Position numbers and translations under genes: made by a program | Shown here: piece by piece, positions 25,639 through 37,627 of the stretch | How the letters are laid out: each line of letters begins with the position of its first letter | Position numbering within the stretch: position 1 is the first letter of the stretch | Notes under the pieces: generated by a model | Databases searched by the model: none | The model's input: only the letters and a program-made list of their open reading frames with translations | What the model was told of the DNA's origin: nothing | From: Margaritispora aquatica | Lineage: Eukaryota > Ascomycota > Leotiomycetes > Helotiales > Discinellaceae | Direction: 5' to 3' | Assembly (NCBI GenBank): GCA_007644065.1 | Contig: VJWN01000006.1 | Location: forward strand, 620,001 to 684,000 | Length of the DNA stretch: 64,000 nucleotides

Positions 25639-26253
25639 ATGGCCTTTGCTCACGGATCATGTCTTTGTGGCGAGGTCAAATACTCGTTTACAGGAGAACC
25701 AACTATGCAGGTAATTATCGCCGCCCTCAAGTCATGATCTTGTTGCTAATACAGCTACATAGGCTATCTGTCACTGCCTTTCGTGCCGTAAGCTCACAGG
25801 CAGCACCAATACAGTCAATATCTTGGTTCCAACGAGCGCTTTTACTTTTACCGCTGGCGCCAGCAATCTGAAATCATACACAACCAGACACGAAAGTGGC
25901 CTAGATATGACGTTCAAGTTTTGCCCTACTTGTGGAACTAAGATATTCAAGGAAGCTGCTAAGGAAGCCTTTGGAGACTGCTACATTGTTATGGCAGGAA
26001 CCTTGGATAAAAATGTTGGGGAGGAGACTATGGGCATTGATGATGTAAAAATTGGAGCAGAGTGTAAGCCTTTCTCATACAGTTTGAAGGAAACTGCCTT
26101 TGTTTTTATGATACGTCACGTTTTGCTCAGACTTCTTTCTTCTGCTTTCCTACGGAAAAATCTTGCTAACATAACAATACAGTGTGGACCAAACACCGAG
26201 TAGAGTGGTTGGAGGCCAAAGCTGGGGTGGCGCAATGCAAAGAATTTGTTTAA
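25639..26253 (+). CDS. GFA / CENP-V family zinc protein (147 aa)
   Basis: Three exons: 25639-25710, 25763-26063 and 26183-26253 (TAA), giving 147 aa. The family's cysteine ligands are all present: SCLCGEV near the N-terminus, CHCLSCRK after the first intron, and FCPTCGTKIF in the middle. The end ELWTKHRVEWL is typical of the family. The fold is named after bacterial glutathione-dependent formaldehyde-activating enzyme (Gfa) and human CENP-V; fungi carry many paralogues of mostly unknown substrate. It binds two zinc ions. Probable cytosolic enzyme; the formaldehyde reaction should not be assumed. A single gene with its own promoter; no cluster seen. Confidence 0.9.
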
Positions 26254-26864
26254 AGCTTGTAGAATATTCCACAATCAGAGCATACATGCTGTGCATGGCA
26301 TTTTTGTTTAGGCCTGCGATGTGGAGGTAACACAGAGCTCGATTGAAGTAGTTGACTCGCTTGCACATTCACACATTAACGCAAATCTACTGTACAGCAC
26401 CAGTGGATAGTTTGTCAAGAAATAGCCTAACGTAAGTGTTTCATGAATCTGTGCATGGGATGTCAGTAGATAAACTTACGAGATTAATATAAGCCTTTTG
26501 TGTGCCTAGATAATGCTGTACTTGAGAGGGAGTGGTTCCTAGGTACTAGAACTCGCTGAATCTATTGAAATGTCCCCAAGCTAGCCTGCTCATATATAGA
26601 GTCCAAAAGCTTTACTAGAGTCCGCCTTCTCCACCGTCTTCTCCTCCGACTTTTTTCATGTTTGTGGAACTTGAACTACTCATATTGTACTTCTTGCCCA
26701 ACTTTGAGTGTTCAATGCGCCGGTAATATAGACATGGTGGAGGAAAAGTGGATACATATATCACATGACACGCAATTGCCCAGAACGAACGACATTAATG
26801 AGAGGCTTCAAACTCACTCTTTACACCACAACTCCTAGCCGCTCGTAGCAGCGCATACAGCCGA
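26254..26864. other. Intergenic, nothing recognised
   Basis: 3' UTR of the GFA gene and promoter of the AAA ATPase gene. No coding sequence or repeat seen. Confidence 0.5.
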
Positions 26865-29819
26865 ATGCATGCTGCCGCCCTGAGAGTGTTTCGATCCGCA
26901 CAGCGATCGATTGTACTAAGAGGCGCGTGTCGAATAATTGGCGGCGCAAGACGTCCTTTAGCACATCGGAATTTCCACCGCTCAGCGATTCTCTACCAAG
27001 CTCCCCAAGCTCCCTCGCCACCTGCCGAAGGTGATAAAGAGGAACCAGATACGGAGGAGTCACGGTCGGAAGCGGAGGAAGAAAATGGAGGAGAAAATCC
27101 ACCAGATGCGACAGAAGATGGAGTTCCAGAGAAATCAACAATAGAACCAGAAATTCTGTCCACACCTCGTCAGGGCAAGAAATCGGTCGGCAGAACAGTT
27201 CGAGGCACAGCTCGAATAAAGCAGCCGGAAGGAGTCCCACCTGTTGTTCTGCCAGATTGGTTCTGGTTGAAGAATGTGAAATGCATAGGAGATCCCGATC
27301 TAAGTGGCTCACTAGCTGTTTACGCCTCTACAGAGTGTAACCTCAACGGCCAGCCCGGTCAAGAAAGTGCTGTATTAGCTGAAGCTGGGCGGCAGATAGA
27401 GGATGTTTCGAATTGTGGATTACTGCCAACGCCATCTGCAAAATACTCAATGCATGTTTATGTATACAAAGAAATCCTAACAACGTTGAGGGCTGGCTTA
27501 GCACTTAGCCCCCCTAAGAACGTAAACAGCAAGTCTCTTGTAAGGCCGATAACTGTACTCCAATGTCCAAAAGATGGCGGTTCTTATTACCTGGACTCCG
27601 TCATCGAAACTATTGCCGGGAAATTGGACGCAGATTTGGTTCGATTGGATTCTCAAGACATTGCCCAGCTGATTGGTAGTTATACGGATGAAAACAATGC
27701 GTGGTCGTTAGCAACAAATACACTGCTAGCCTACAATGCACACAAAGCAGCTGGTAAAACGGAGGACTTCGACAAGGAGGCCACAGAGGAGAATGGAGAA
27801 GAGGATGAAGAACAGGAAGAGATCGATCGTATTTCGGCTCTGACCTCAAAAGTACTGGGGCGTGTAAGAAAAGGCGATCCACGACGGCCCCAGATGGCTA
27901 CTTTTGCCTTTGCGGACACTTCTCAATTCATGAGGCAAATAAAAAAGGACGACGAGTCTTTTTCACAGTTCGATCAACAAAATAATCAGGCTGATATGTG
28001 GAATGATCTGAAACTTACCACTGTTCTTGACTCGCTTGTCAATGCCGCTGACGAGAAACGGGCTAAGATTGAAACCGCTGTGTCTGCATCAAATCCGGAG
28101 GACTCTTCCGTGGACGACAAGTCTGACTCTAAATCAAAGGGCATCATTATTCAGGTTAAGGATTATAATGAAATTATGAAAACGCCAGAAGGACCCAGGA
28201 TCATGTCTCGACTTCGCAGCTCTGTAGACAAGAAGTGGCAAAAGAAGCGAAACATCATTCTTGTTGGGACGACTACAACCATAGAGGAGGCTGATCCAGC
28301 GTTGTCTAAACCTGACATACAGCATTTACAGTCTGATATCGTCGACGGGGAGAAGAGAACAATATATGTCCCTCATGATCGCAGGGAGGACCAGGATACT
28401 GCATTCGAAACCGACGAAAAGGCTAGAATCCGACGAATTAATGTTCGCCACGTCGAAGATATGATTTCTAAGCTAGTAGACGGTACACAACATCTTACTC
28501 CCCTGGTTGATCTGGAGAAAGATATGGACAGTGCCGTAGCTTTTTCTGCTGGTCTGGAAGATTCTGTTTGGAATTTTCCCCGCGTGCACAGAATTGCCAT
28601 TACAATATTGGGGCTTGAGAATTCACAAGCTCAGATTGATGGAGTTGTGTTTGGTGAAGCACTGAAGCTGCTGGCGAGTGCTGATCAAGCCAAGTTCTCT
28701 TGGGGAGCGTCCGAGGTGAAGGATGAAGACGAGTCAGCGGAAGTTCTTCGTTACGGTGGAAACGACGGCGACAAGAAGAAGGCTATGGACAAAATCAAAG
28801 AACTCAAGAAGAAATGTAATACTTACGAGAAGAAATTGTTAAGTGGCGTAATTTTCCCATCCGATATCAGAGTCACATTTGGAGACATCCGAGCTCCCAA
28901 GGAGACCATTGAGGCTCTTCAAACCTTAACCAGTCTGTCACTTCTTCGCCCAGATGCCTTTTCGTATGGTGTTCTCGCAACAGACAAGATTCCTGGCTTG
29001 CTATTATACGGCCCTCCGGGAACTGGGAAGACACTTCTCGCCAAAGCCGTAGCTAAGGAAAGCGGCGCCACCGTTCTAGAAATTACTGCTGCAGATCTCA
29101 ATGATATGTTTGTCGGTCAGGGCGAAAAAAATGTCAGAGCTGTATTTACCTTAGCGAAGAAACTGGCTCCATGTGTGGTTTTCCTCGACGAAGCAGACGC
29201 AATCTTTTCAGCACGGTCACATCACAATCGAAATGCACATAGGGAAATGATCAATCAGTTCCTCCGGGAATGGGATGGGATGACCACAGATCTTTCGGCC
29301 TTTATCATGCTAGCCACAAACAGGCCATTTGACCTTGATGAAGCTGTTCTGCGAAGACTTCCAAGACGCCTCTTAATTGACCTCCCAGTGGAGAAAGATA
29401 GAGAAGCAATCCTGAAGATTCATCTCAAAGACGAGATTCTTGATCCTGCTATCTCTCTGACTAAACTTGCCCAAGACACGCCATTCTATTCTGGGTCCGA
29501 CCTCAAAAACGTCTCGGTTGCCGCTGCGCTCGCATGTGTGCGAGAAGAAAACGCTGCAGCTGCTGCGCATGTAGGCGAAGAGACATATGTCTATCCGGAG
29601 AAGCGCACTTTGACCGCGAAGCACTTCGAAAAGGCACTTGAGGAAATCAGCGCTTCAATCAGCGAAGATATGAGCACGCTCACCGCAATTAGAAAGTTCG
29701 ATGAGAAATATGGCGATCGCAAGGGCCGGAAGAAGAAGGGCCCAGGACTTGGGTTTGGTGGTACAAAGGCTCCTGAAAAGGACAGCGAAGCTGCTATGGT
29801 GAGGAAATTAGAGGTCTGA
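26865..29819 (+). CDS. Mitochondrial AAA+ ATPase (Msp1/ATAD1-like ATPase module), 984 aa
   Basis: Single uninterrupted exon. The N-terminal ~45 residues are Arg/Ala-rich without acids (MHAAALRVFRSAQRSIVLRG) and look like a mitochondrial presequence, followed by an acidic disordered stretch. The middle ~500 residues hold an uncharacterised folded region (LVRPITVLQCPKDGGSYYLD and others). The AAA module starts near residue 670: FGDIRAPKETIEALQTLT, Walker A GPPGTGKT at ~716-723, Walker B VVFLDEAD at ~772-779, sensor ATNRPFDLDEAVLRRLPRR with the arginine-finger pair. The module resembles Msp1/ATAD1, which extracts membrane proteins, but this protein is more than twice as long and carries a presequence. 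Large fungal relatives exist, and their substrate is not known to me. The 3' end faces the Mus7 gene convergently, 313 bp away. Confidence 0.88.
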   Translation: MHAAALRVFRSAQRSIVLRGACRIIGGARRPLAHRNFHRSAILYQAPQAPSPPAEGDKEEPDTEESRSEAEEENGGENPPDATEDGVPEKSTIEPEILSTPRQGKKSVGRTVRGTARIKQPEGVPPVVLPDWFWLKNVKCIGDPDLSGSLAVYASTECNLNGQPGQESAVLAEAGRQIEDVSNCGLLPTPSAKYSMHVYVYKEILTTLRAGLALSPPKNVNSKSLVRPITVLQCPKDGGSYYLDSVIETIAGKLDADLVRLDSQDIAQLIGSYTDENNAWSLATNTLLAYNAHKAAGKTEDFDKEATEENGEEDEEQEEIDRISALTSKVLGRVRKGDPRRPQMATFAFADTSQFMRQIKKDDESFSQFDQQNNQADMWNDLKLTTVLDSLVNAADEKRAKIETAVSASNPEDSSVDDKSDSKSKGIIIQVKDYNEIMKTPEGPRIMSRLRSSVDKKWQKKRNIILVGTTTTIEEADPALSKPDIQHLQSDIVDGEKRTIYVPHDRREDQDTAFETDEKARIRRINVRHVEDMISKLVDGTQHLTPLVDLEKDMDSAVAFSAGLEDSVWNFPRVHRIAITILGLENSQAQIDGVVFGEALKLLASADQAKFSWGASEVKDEDESAEVLRYGGNDGDKKKAMDKIKELKKKCNTYEKKLLSGVIFPSDIRVTFGDIRAPKETIEALQTLTSLSLLRPDAFSYGVLATDKIPGLLLYGPPGTGKTLLAKAVAKESGATVLEITAADLNDMFVGQGEKNVRAVFTLAKKLAPCVVFLDEADAIFSARSHHNRNAHREMINQFLREWDGMTTDLSAFIMLATNRPFDLDEAVLRRLPRRLLIDLPVEKDREAILKIHLKDEILDPAISLTKLAQDTPFYSGSDLKNVSVAAALACVREENAAAAAHVGEETYVYPEKRTLTAKHFEKALEEISASISEDMSTLTAIRKFDEKYGDRKGRKKKGPGLGFGGTKAPEKDSEAAMVRKLEV

Positions 29820-30132
29820 GGTGCATTGGATTGGGCGGTGTTTAACTTGATAATTATAGCTGGCACGTTTGCCAGCTGTTGTATAACTTAAGTTGTAACA
29901 CTAGATAGAGGCGCGTGAGCCTCACACATGAACAAATTGAGCTTGCTTGGTTAGATCTACCTTGTTTCTTGTATATACATCAATGTAAACCGGAAGTGGT
30001 CATCATCATATTGTGAATCGAGTTTAGAAGGATGTCCTTTTCATTTTCAATTTAAGATTGTTCTTCACTTTCTACTTCTCATTCCCCCTTTCCTCCAATG
30101 CATCCATTACCCATCGAATGCCTTATCGCTCT

Positions 30133-33100
30133 CTAAACATACAATTCGTTCATAAAGTGATCAACTCCGCTGGACAAGGGCACCTCATGAGTGCTTGGAA
30201 ACAGCACCCGGTACATCTTTATCTCCGTCTGCAGAATCTCCTTCAAGCTTGCCCCATACCACAGTACAGGACTTTTCTCCTTGCTTCTAACAGCCTTTAC
30301 CACCACCCTCTCGCCAACGGCATCTTCAAATTCCCAATCAGTCTTGATATCCTGCTCAAACGCAGCAACGAATTCATTATGATGCTTGCTCCTCCATACA
30401 TCTAACTGACCTGTTGGGTGCCAAAATTCGGGTTCATCGGATTGGAAGCTCTGTAGTGAATGCCAGATAAAGTGGGTGAGGGGATCTGCAACTTCAAACA
30501 GGGATTTCGATTCCGAAGGGTATCGCTCGATGTACTGCCGCATGGGAGCTGCAACTGCAAACCAGAATTTGATAGCTACAGCTATAACGCCACGGTTTTT
30601 TGGGGGTGCGCTGCCTCGCCGCCGGTAATGTGAAATTATACCATTCGTGATGATTCCCATCAGGTGTATCATATGTTCGAAGACCCACTCAGCTTGAACA
30701 TTGGAACTTCCAAGAAGATCAGCAACATGGTTTGCAACCGGTGGAAGGAATGTCGCGCAAAGAACCCAGCCATCAGCGTCGAATCCAGCACTTAGAACGG
30801 CTGGTACAAATTCTGCTAGCATGAATTTGCAGAAATCCCAACGCTTAAAGCCTCTTCTGATGCAGCCGGCATAGTTTGCCATAGAGCCGGTAGTCAAAGC
30901 CTTCTTCCAACCTGTATGGAGGTACCAAAAGAGTGGCCACGATGTTTTCTCCGGCTGAGCTACAAGACGAATACAATAGGCTACCAGACCTGCGCCATAA
31001 AGACTAGGATCAGTATCAGGTGGCCAGTAGTAAGTCGATGGATGAACGAAGAAATCAGTAAGAGGTTTAATATCGGTAGCGTAGCACTTGATATCCGCAA
31101 CGATAATCTGAGCCATCTCCACAAACTCTTTGTGTTTATCGGACAATGGGTCCAGACTCTCTAGTGATCGCTGCATCGTTCTCATAACTTCAGTCAACAT
31201 ATCGGCAAAGAGTCTCTCAGCATCTCGTTGCAACATCCCAATCTCAGCCTCTGTCCTGCCTTCGATCAGAATACTACTCATTTTTTGAATGGCTCCCTTG
31301 ATCATAGAAGTGCGACGTAATGTATGGATATCAACATGCGAGCATAAATAATGGCCTTTGGCGTGCAGTTCGGTGGACAGGCTTTTCTCTGGTACTTCGA
31401 TTGGCTTAGGTTTTAGAAGAGATACTAGCCATTCGAGACCGAGATTAAATCCAAGGAACTATTTGAGTCAGTCGTGCTGGCAAGTCCACTAGTATGTTGA
31501 CGTTTACCTTAAATTCTTCCAAGGACTTTTTGCTTTTAAGAAGTCCTGCCAAGAAAAGAGGCCAATAGTCGCTTGCAACTTTGTGCATTTCCCTGCCCTC
31601 GAAAATTGCGTATTTGCCTTTCCCAAGAAACGAGTCTAGTCGCTATGAACATGTTAGTGTAAGGACATCCATGAAAGGTTCAGATACTTACCAATGTACC
31701 TTTCTCATCCCCGGTCATCAGTGACACAATTCGAGCCCAGCACTCGACACAGCGATACACTAACATGGGCTCTTTCGTGTTATCAGATGAGGATTCAAGG
31801 TAGCCACGCAGTACTAAAGATAGATCATCTAGTACACTATGCTGTAATTGCTGCTGGGAAGTTAGAAACAGATTGGCCAACGAGATGTTGCAGACTACTT
31901 ACGGAGGCTAACTCTGATCTCTCCCAAATGTTCGCCCATGCAGCGATATCTAGACTATCTTGACTATCTTCCTCAATAGTTGCCGAATCTGATGCGATGG
32001 CAGGATACATGGAATCAACACTATCAATGTAGCTGTTGAGCGCACGTACAAGGGCACTCATTAAACCTTCGGCCATTAATGGTTTGGTGTGTATAGCTGG
32101 ATTTAGTGCCATAGAAATAACATCTGGAAATCATGAGTTAACTAGAGTTTTCATCGCGCACTTTTCTGTCTTACCAGAATTCAAAGCCTGTTTGAGCATC
32201 ACATTCGATTTCGCTGACTTGATAATCGTGCCCATGGCGGCCATTGAGACACACATTGGAACCATCGTGCTTCGCATGTTGGCTGTAGTTATTGCTGTAA
32301 TACGACTCTCAGTCATGGGTTCGCCCTCTGTGTGCTGCAATGATTCTGCTTGTTGACGAACTTCATCCTCTTGTCCAAGATATTGTTTGCACAAACCTGA
32401 AAAGAAAGTAGTCTGCCATTGTTTGAGAGACTTGTATGATACCTCATCGATCGTAGTTGCCACAATGAAACGCGATAGGCTTTCCCAGGATCGAAGATTG
32501 ATCAAACATGCTTCATTGTGGGATTGCGCGGGTTCCACGAGGTCTTGTATCAAGGTTAAAGCAGGTCGCTCGATAGCAGGTGCCGCCCAATACATGGTGC
32601 AAAGGAGGTCATGATGATTTCTGAGCGAGGCAATGTCCCGATGATGAATAGCCTCGTTTTTCGAGAACTGCCTGTTATGGTTAGGCAGTAGTCTGGCGAC
32701 AAGATTTCTGATACCCTTCATATCATTTTCACCTATAAGACGCTTGATGGCTAATGCAACCATCTTAAGGAAGATATGAAAACAACGATCTTCAGGCTCA
32801 ACATCTAAAGATGGTTCTGTGTCTAGCTCACCTAGAAAACGAGGCGAGACGTTGACTTCCTCGTTTCGTAAATGCGCCAATTGTTGCGAGGCAAAAAAAT
32901 CAAAAAGAGATCCGATAACCGTGGCACATTTCCACCAACCCCACTGTGTCATAAGATAGTGACAGCGAGCGAACAACGATCTGCAGTAGTCATTGAAGCC
33001 TGGAGGTTGCTTTTGATTCATTTCGTATAGGCCAGTAACCTGCTTTATCAAGTGTTGAGGAATACGCCAGCCATCAAATGAAAGGGTTTGACATAATCCC

Positions 33101-36100
33101 GGGGCAGTATTGCCAGATTTTTTGAACTCGCATAGTGGCAAAATGGAAAACAGAGAATACCATGTCTTCTCAAGGACTTGAAGATCTGTGACTTTCTTTA
33201 AATGCTGAAGCATGTAAGGACTGAGAAGATCCCAAAAGGAAGCCCGTGGTATATTTGCTGCTGCCAGTGTCTTGATCAGAATAATCCACGTCTGGGCCAC
33301 ATACTGATCTTTCTTAATCCCAACCTCACGGAAAGAAAGGTATTGAAGGTCATCATACAGCTTTAGAACAGTTTCGAAGCCTTGAGCTAATAAAGTTTCC
33401 ATACATAATGTAGCAATATCCTTCAGAAGTGATTCGATATTCCAAGCTTGTGAAATTGTTTCGTTGTTTGCCCTGGCAATGAGCAGAAGTCGCACTGTGA
33501 CTAAAGCACAGACTGATAAAACATTGATGTGTATGGCTGCATCTTGTGACTTCTGAGCATCGGTTCGACCAGTGCGTAGGCGCGAGGAGAAATCGCCAAG
33601 AACTTCACAGAATCTTGACAAGAAAATATTTAAGGATTGTTTAGACGGCGCATGATTACAAATGTACTCCAGTACGGATGAGAGTACATCCACAACATCG
33701 GTGTCAGACGCAAGAACTCCTACTGAGGTTGGGAGAAGTTGTTCCATAACCCAATCGAAAGAAATACCAATTTCGGAGGAAACAACTTCGTCCCATTCTC
33801 CCCATGCAAAAGTTTGATCGCCAAGCCTCAGCAAAGTGAAAGGCTGATGACACTCGTTATCGTGGTTGTCAGGCTCTCTCAAAGTCTCATATAAGCGGCC
33901 TTGGCCGATCAAGGTGTCTGGATGAAAAAAAATCCCAAGCTGTAACGGGAAAATGTTGAAATGAGACGTGTATCTTGTTCCCAATTTGCTTAGGCCGGTC
34001 AGCTTATTGATCAGCTCCCCAGAAACCGGCTGTTGCATCGGGATGAGGTAATCTACAATCAAAGGAATACTTGGTTGTCGGTACCTCGCGGCGCTGGCAT
34101 CAAGTCGTTGGGGTATTCGCTTCTTTACACGACGAACTCTTGACATGTTTTGGAGACCGCTGCCTTCGATTTTCTCGAGATCGATAACGGTGTGATCACT
34201 TTCTATCGACTGCTGGACGACTTCGTCATCATATTCAAGGAAACGGCTCAGCTGAATATTGGCTTGGGGAACTGGTCGTCTCCGATTTGTTCGGTAAAGA
34301 GCATCGAGAGTTTTCTTGGTGGATCTAAAAGCAGTTGCTGAGTATCCATGGGAGTGCTCGACTTCAGAGAGCTCCAGCTGTGCAGGTCGTCCTGAGTTTC
34401 TCTGCTGGCGATTCTCGTTTTGAACCACTCGGTGAACAGTACTATCATGAGCCCGGAATGATTTATGCTGAGGGATGGCATAACTTCTCGAGACAAAGTC
34501 GTGCATGGATTGTTGGTGGCTTCTTGCAATTTGAATCTTCCGTGGCATGGCTGACGTTAAGGCATGCTGAGCGTCAGCTAATTTTCTGGGATTGACAGTG
34601 TCTGGCAGCATCGATAGCCTGTTGTGGTGAATTTGCTGTAAAGGATGTCTTGATCGTTTCTTATCTTGTCGAACAGTATTCGACTTTTGATGGAGCCGAA
34701 TTGTGCCTTCTCTCCACTCGTCTAAGACCGACTGGACATCCTGTGTGTCCTCTCGAGTAGCAAGTCTAATAAACTTGCGAGATGGACTCTGTCTTCCCTG
34801 TCCCCTTTTCTGACGAGCAGTTCGAGCTGCGAGCTTGATGAAATTCGGTATTTCATCCTGGTTGTGAGTGCTCGGCAGGTCAAGAATTCCCAGTCGTGGA
34901 TAAATATGCTGCAGGTGTCGTTTCTCACCACTTTGCTGTCTCTTCTTCCTCGAGGACTTTGTTCGACCTGAGAGCTTATTGTGACCGCTTGGCTGGACTG
35001 GAGTTCTCAAGTGCTCGGTGATCCTTGGCTGCCTTTTCCCGGTGACAGCAGTACCTCCACGTCGCTTCTTATGTGATCCGTATCTTGAATGAGAAGAAAG
35101 ACGTTTTCGGGAAGGCATCATTGCATCAATGTGGTCATTCTCCTCCGCCAATCCTGAGCGCATCGAGCCAAAGTCACCTCCAATATTAGCCCACGGCTCC
35201 TGCGCCTCAGCCACATCATTTCCGGCCTCACTCCCCTCACGAGAGTCGTCTGATAGGTACGAAAATAGTCCATTCGAAGGACTTGGAGGATTTGGTTCTT
35301 CATCACGAAACTTGGGCAATGCAAGTCCACGACGAGCTACCCCCTTCACGGGAGACAAGCTTTGACTCTCACGACGATTGCGCACCGACGGTTGCGGCAC
35401 ATTTCGTTGTTGATTCAAGCGCAAATGCGAAGCAGGCAACACTCCCCGAAATCTTTTTTTGATTCTGCGCACCGCAACTTCTTCGTCGGAGGAGCTCGAT
35501 ACAGATGCGACCTCGTCTTGCAGTCTTGTACCAGGGGCTTCGCTTTCCGAGCTCGTATCTGACAGGTCAGGTAACAATAAAGGCCTAGAAGCACTCGTGG
35601 CTGGAGTCGGAAGATCTGGCTTCTCTCGAGGCTGAGGAGTATCAGGATGAGAAAGGCTTGACATGTTCATGGTCGAAGATACTGAACTCAATCGAGACAA
35701 GGATGCTCGAATACGACGGTTGTTGACAGCATGGGGAGAGCTCGTAATTGGTGGAGAATCTGGGACGTCAAATATATCCTCAGATATCATTGACTGAGTC
35801 TGTATAGGGGCCAGTCTATGATATTTATGTTTAGCCGAATATGATCTAATTTTTCTCTTTTTCGGAATTTCCTTTTGCCTTCGAAGTAATTCTTTGAGAT
35901 CTGGAAGATCTTCGTCATCGTCGTCGTCGTGACCATTGTCATCTTCGCCACTGATCTCTCCTCTCTTGGGTGAATTCAAGACTGGAGGGAGTATAGACGC
36001 TGGGGGTGAAGAGAATGGCACATCCCAATCGATATCCATAGCATCTTCTGCCCCTACTCCGAAGCTAGTTGCTTGTGATACTTCTTGTTGCGAGGAGTCT

Positions 36101-36894
36101 TGGTCCGGAGACATAAAGTTATGTGATTTGCGACGGCCATCGTCTTGAGAAGAGGCAATTCTTACTGGTGCTAGTCCGCCGGCTTTTACGGTCCGTTTGT
36201 ACTTTTCATGCTCCATAACATATGGATGAATTTGAATAGGCTTTCTTTCTCGAAACCGTCGGACAGAAGGCAGCGCAGGTTTCTCCAACAACTCCAAAAG
36301 AGTATCTGCTTGCTGTGGATGCTCCGTCCCCGTGGACGGCTCATCTTCTTTGCTTGCCCACTCGAAAGGCGGTAGCGACAGCTGGCTGGCCGGTGGCGAT
36401 GAAAGTTGAGTTGATGTGGGAGATGTAATCCGGACATAACTGCGTGATATCTCCTCGCCATCTGATACGCCCTCTACGAAACGTGTAGACTCATGATGGC
36501 CGTTGGTGGTGTCCTCGCCATCACAACCTAAGAGTATTGAGGATCCATGAAACTTATCAACGGAGAGACGAGGCGAAACCTCACAGGCCAGACTTGTGAC
36601 AACACATGATGCATCCAGTACAGCTTTCACAGGTGGTGAAATAGCTTTCAAAATTTGTAGCTTGCCAGGGCTAGATGTTAGCTTCTCAAGCTGCCCAAAG
36701 TCCCTGATCTGACTATCTTGGTTTTCCGGACCCTCCTCTACGACTTCTTTCTCCAGGATTTCATTCTCGGCAGGTTGATTTCCATCATGGCAGATCTCGT
36801 GATTTGGGCGCGTGAATGATTCGTTCTCCTGGCTGTCCAATTCATCTTCCTCGTCTGAGTCCGGAACTATGCCTAGCAACTTCCAGTCTGCCAT
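30133..36894 (-). CDS. mus7: Mus7/Mms22 family replication-repair protein, 2187 aa
   Basis: Five exons on the minus strand: 36894-32175, 32123-31903, 31853-31692, 31642-31508 and 31458-30133, all with GT/AG junctions and matching phases, giving 2187 aa. The N-terminus MADWKLLGIVPDSDEEDELD is the conserved opening of Mus7 proteins. Residues up to ~900 are Ser/Arg/Pro-rich and disordered, with phospho-acceptor-like SPP and SSP motifs. The remainder is helical, with PVSGELINKLTGLSKLGTRY and NIFPLQLGIFF among the recognisable conserved blocks. Budding-yeast Mms22 acts with the Rtt101 cullin and Mms1 as a ubiquitin ligase that helps stalled forks and replisome passage through damage; fission-yeast Mus7 works with Mms1 similarly. 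Nuclear. Divergent from a small membrane-protein gene with a 255-bp shared upstream region. Confidence 0.92.
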
Positions 36895-37149
36895 AGATAC
36901 CGTCGTCGAGCAATATCATCCACCACAGAACCACGAGTCCATGGTATCTAGCGAGGGCAGTCGTTGTGTTTGCCACGAAATATAAAGTGGTGAATTTGTA
37001 CGACGCGTCGTGAGACGCGACCTGAGCGTGCTTGGGCGGCCATACCTAGCGCTTCCGAATTTTAACCGTTTCAACTACATCCAGCATTAGGTCTGTTTTT
37101 AATGTAGTGCGACAAGAATTGACACGAGAACATTGGATAAAGAGGAAGG
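36895..37149. promoter_or_regulatory. Shared divergent promoter of mus7 and a 125-aa protein gene
   Basis: Only 255 bp separate the two start codons (36894 minus, 37150 plus), so both promoters and 5' UTRs must fit here. GC-rich patches (ACGACGCGTCGTGAGACGCG, around 37000) include ACGCGT-like motifs, the MluI cell-cycle box consensus. The co-regulation idea is inference. Confidence 0.4.
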
Positions 37150-37627
37150 ATGAGTAAAGTGCGTGGTATATTTCCGCTGTTCCTTGCTACTGCATTTGGG
37201 ATTGGCAATGGTATGTTTCTCGGGACGCATGGAATCATACGGTAGCTCAATACACACTCCAGGATTATGGGTTTTTGGTCCAGAGTTCAAAGCACAACAG
37301 GAGGAGAAATTGCGCATTGCCAAGTAAGCCGTATGCTAATAGAACAATTGGTATCAGTCTAATTTAAGCAGTCAGGGTATAGAAATTGAGTCTCCCACTC
37401 CAGAGGATCAGGCGCAATTGGAGACTTTGCGGGTGGCGGAAGCTACAGCAAGTCGCACTTCAACAACAGAATCAACACTAAAGCCAATCGAGTCTTCAAG
37501 CTCTTGGTTACCAAAACTAAGCCTATGGTCAACGTCAACTCCGAGAGGACAGCCTTCTTCAACGAGCAACAATACCACCCCAAAGTCAGACACCAGGACA
37601 GACAGTGAGCCGGAAAAGGGTGCCTAA
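37150..37627 (+). CDS. Small single-pass membrane protein, 125 aa, unknown
   Basis: Three exons: 37150-37210, 37263-37323 and 37372-37627 (TAA). Donors are GTATGT and GTAAGC; acceptors are TCCAG and AAGCAG, all phases consistent. The N-terminus MSKVRGIFPLFLATAFGIGN, then GLWVFGPEFK, is one hydrophobic helix after a short basic start, a layout typical of small mitochondrial inner-membrane or ER tail proteins. A charged helix (QQEEKLRIAK) and a Ser/Thr-rich disordered tail follow. Similar short proteins are common in ascomycete genomes without a function known to me. Not recognisable as a specific respiratory assembly factor. Confidence 0.7.
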
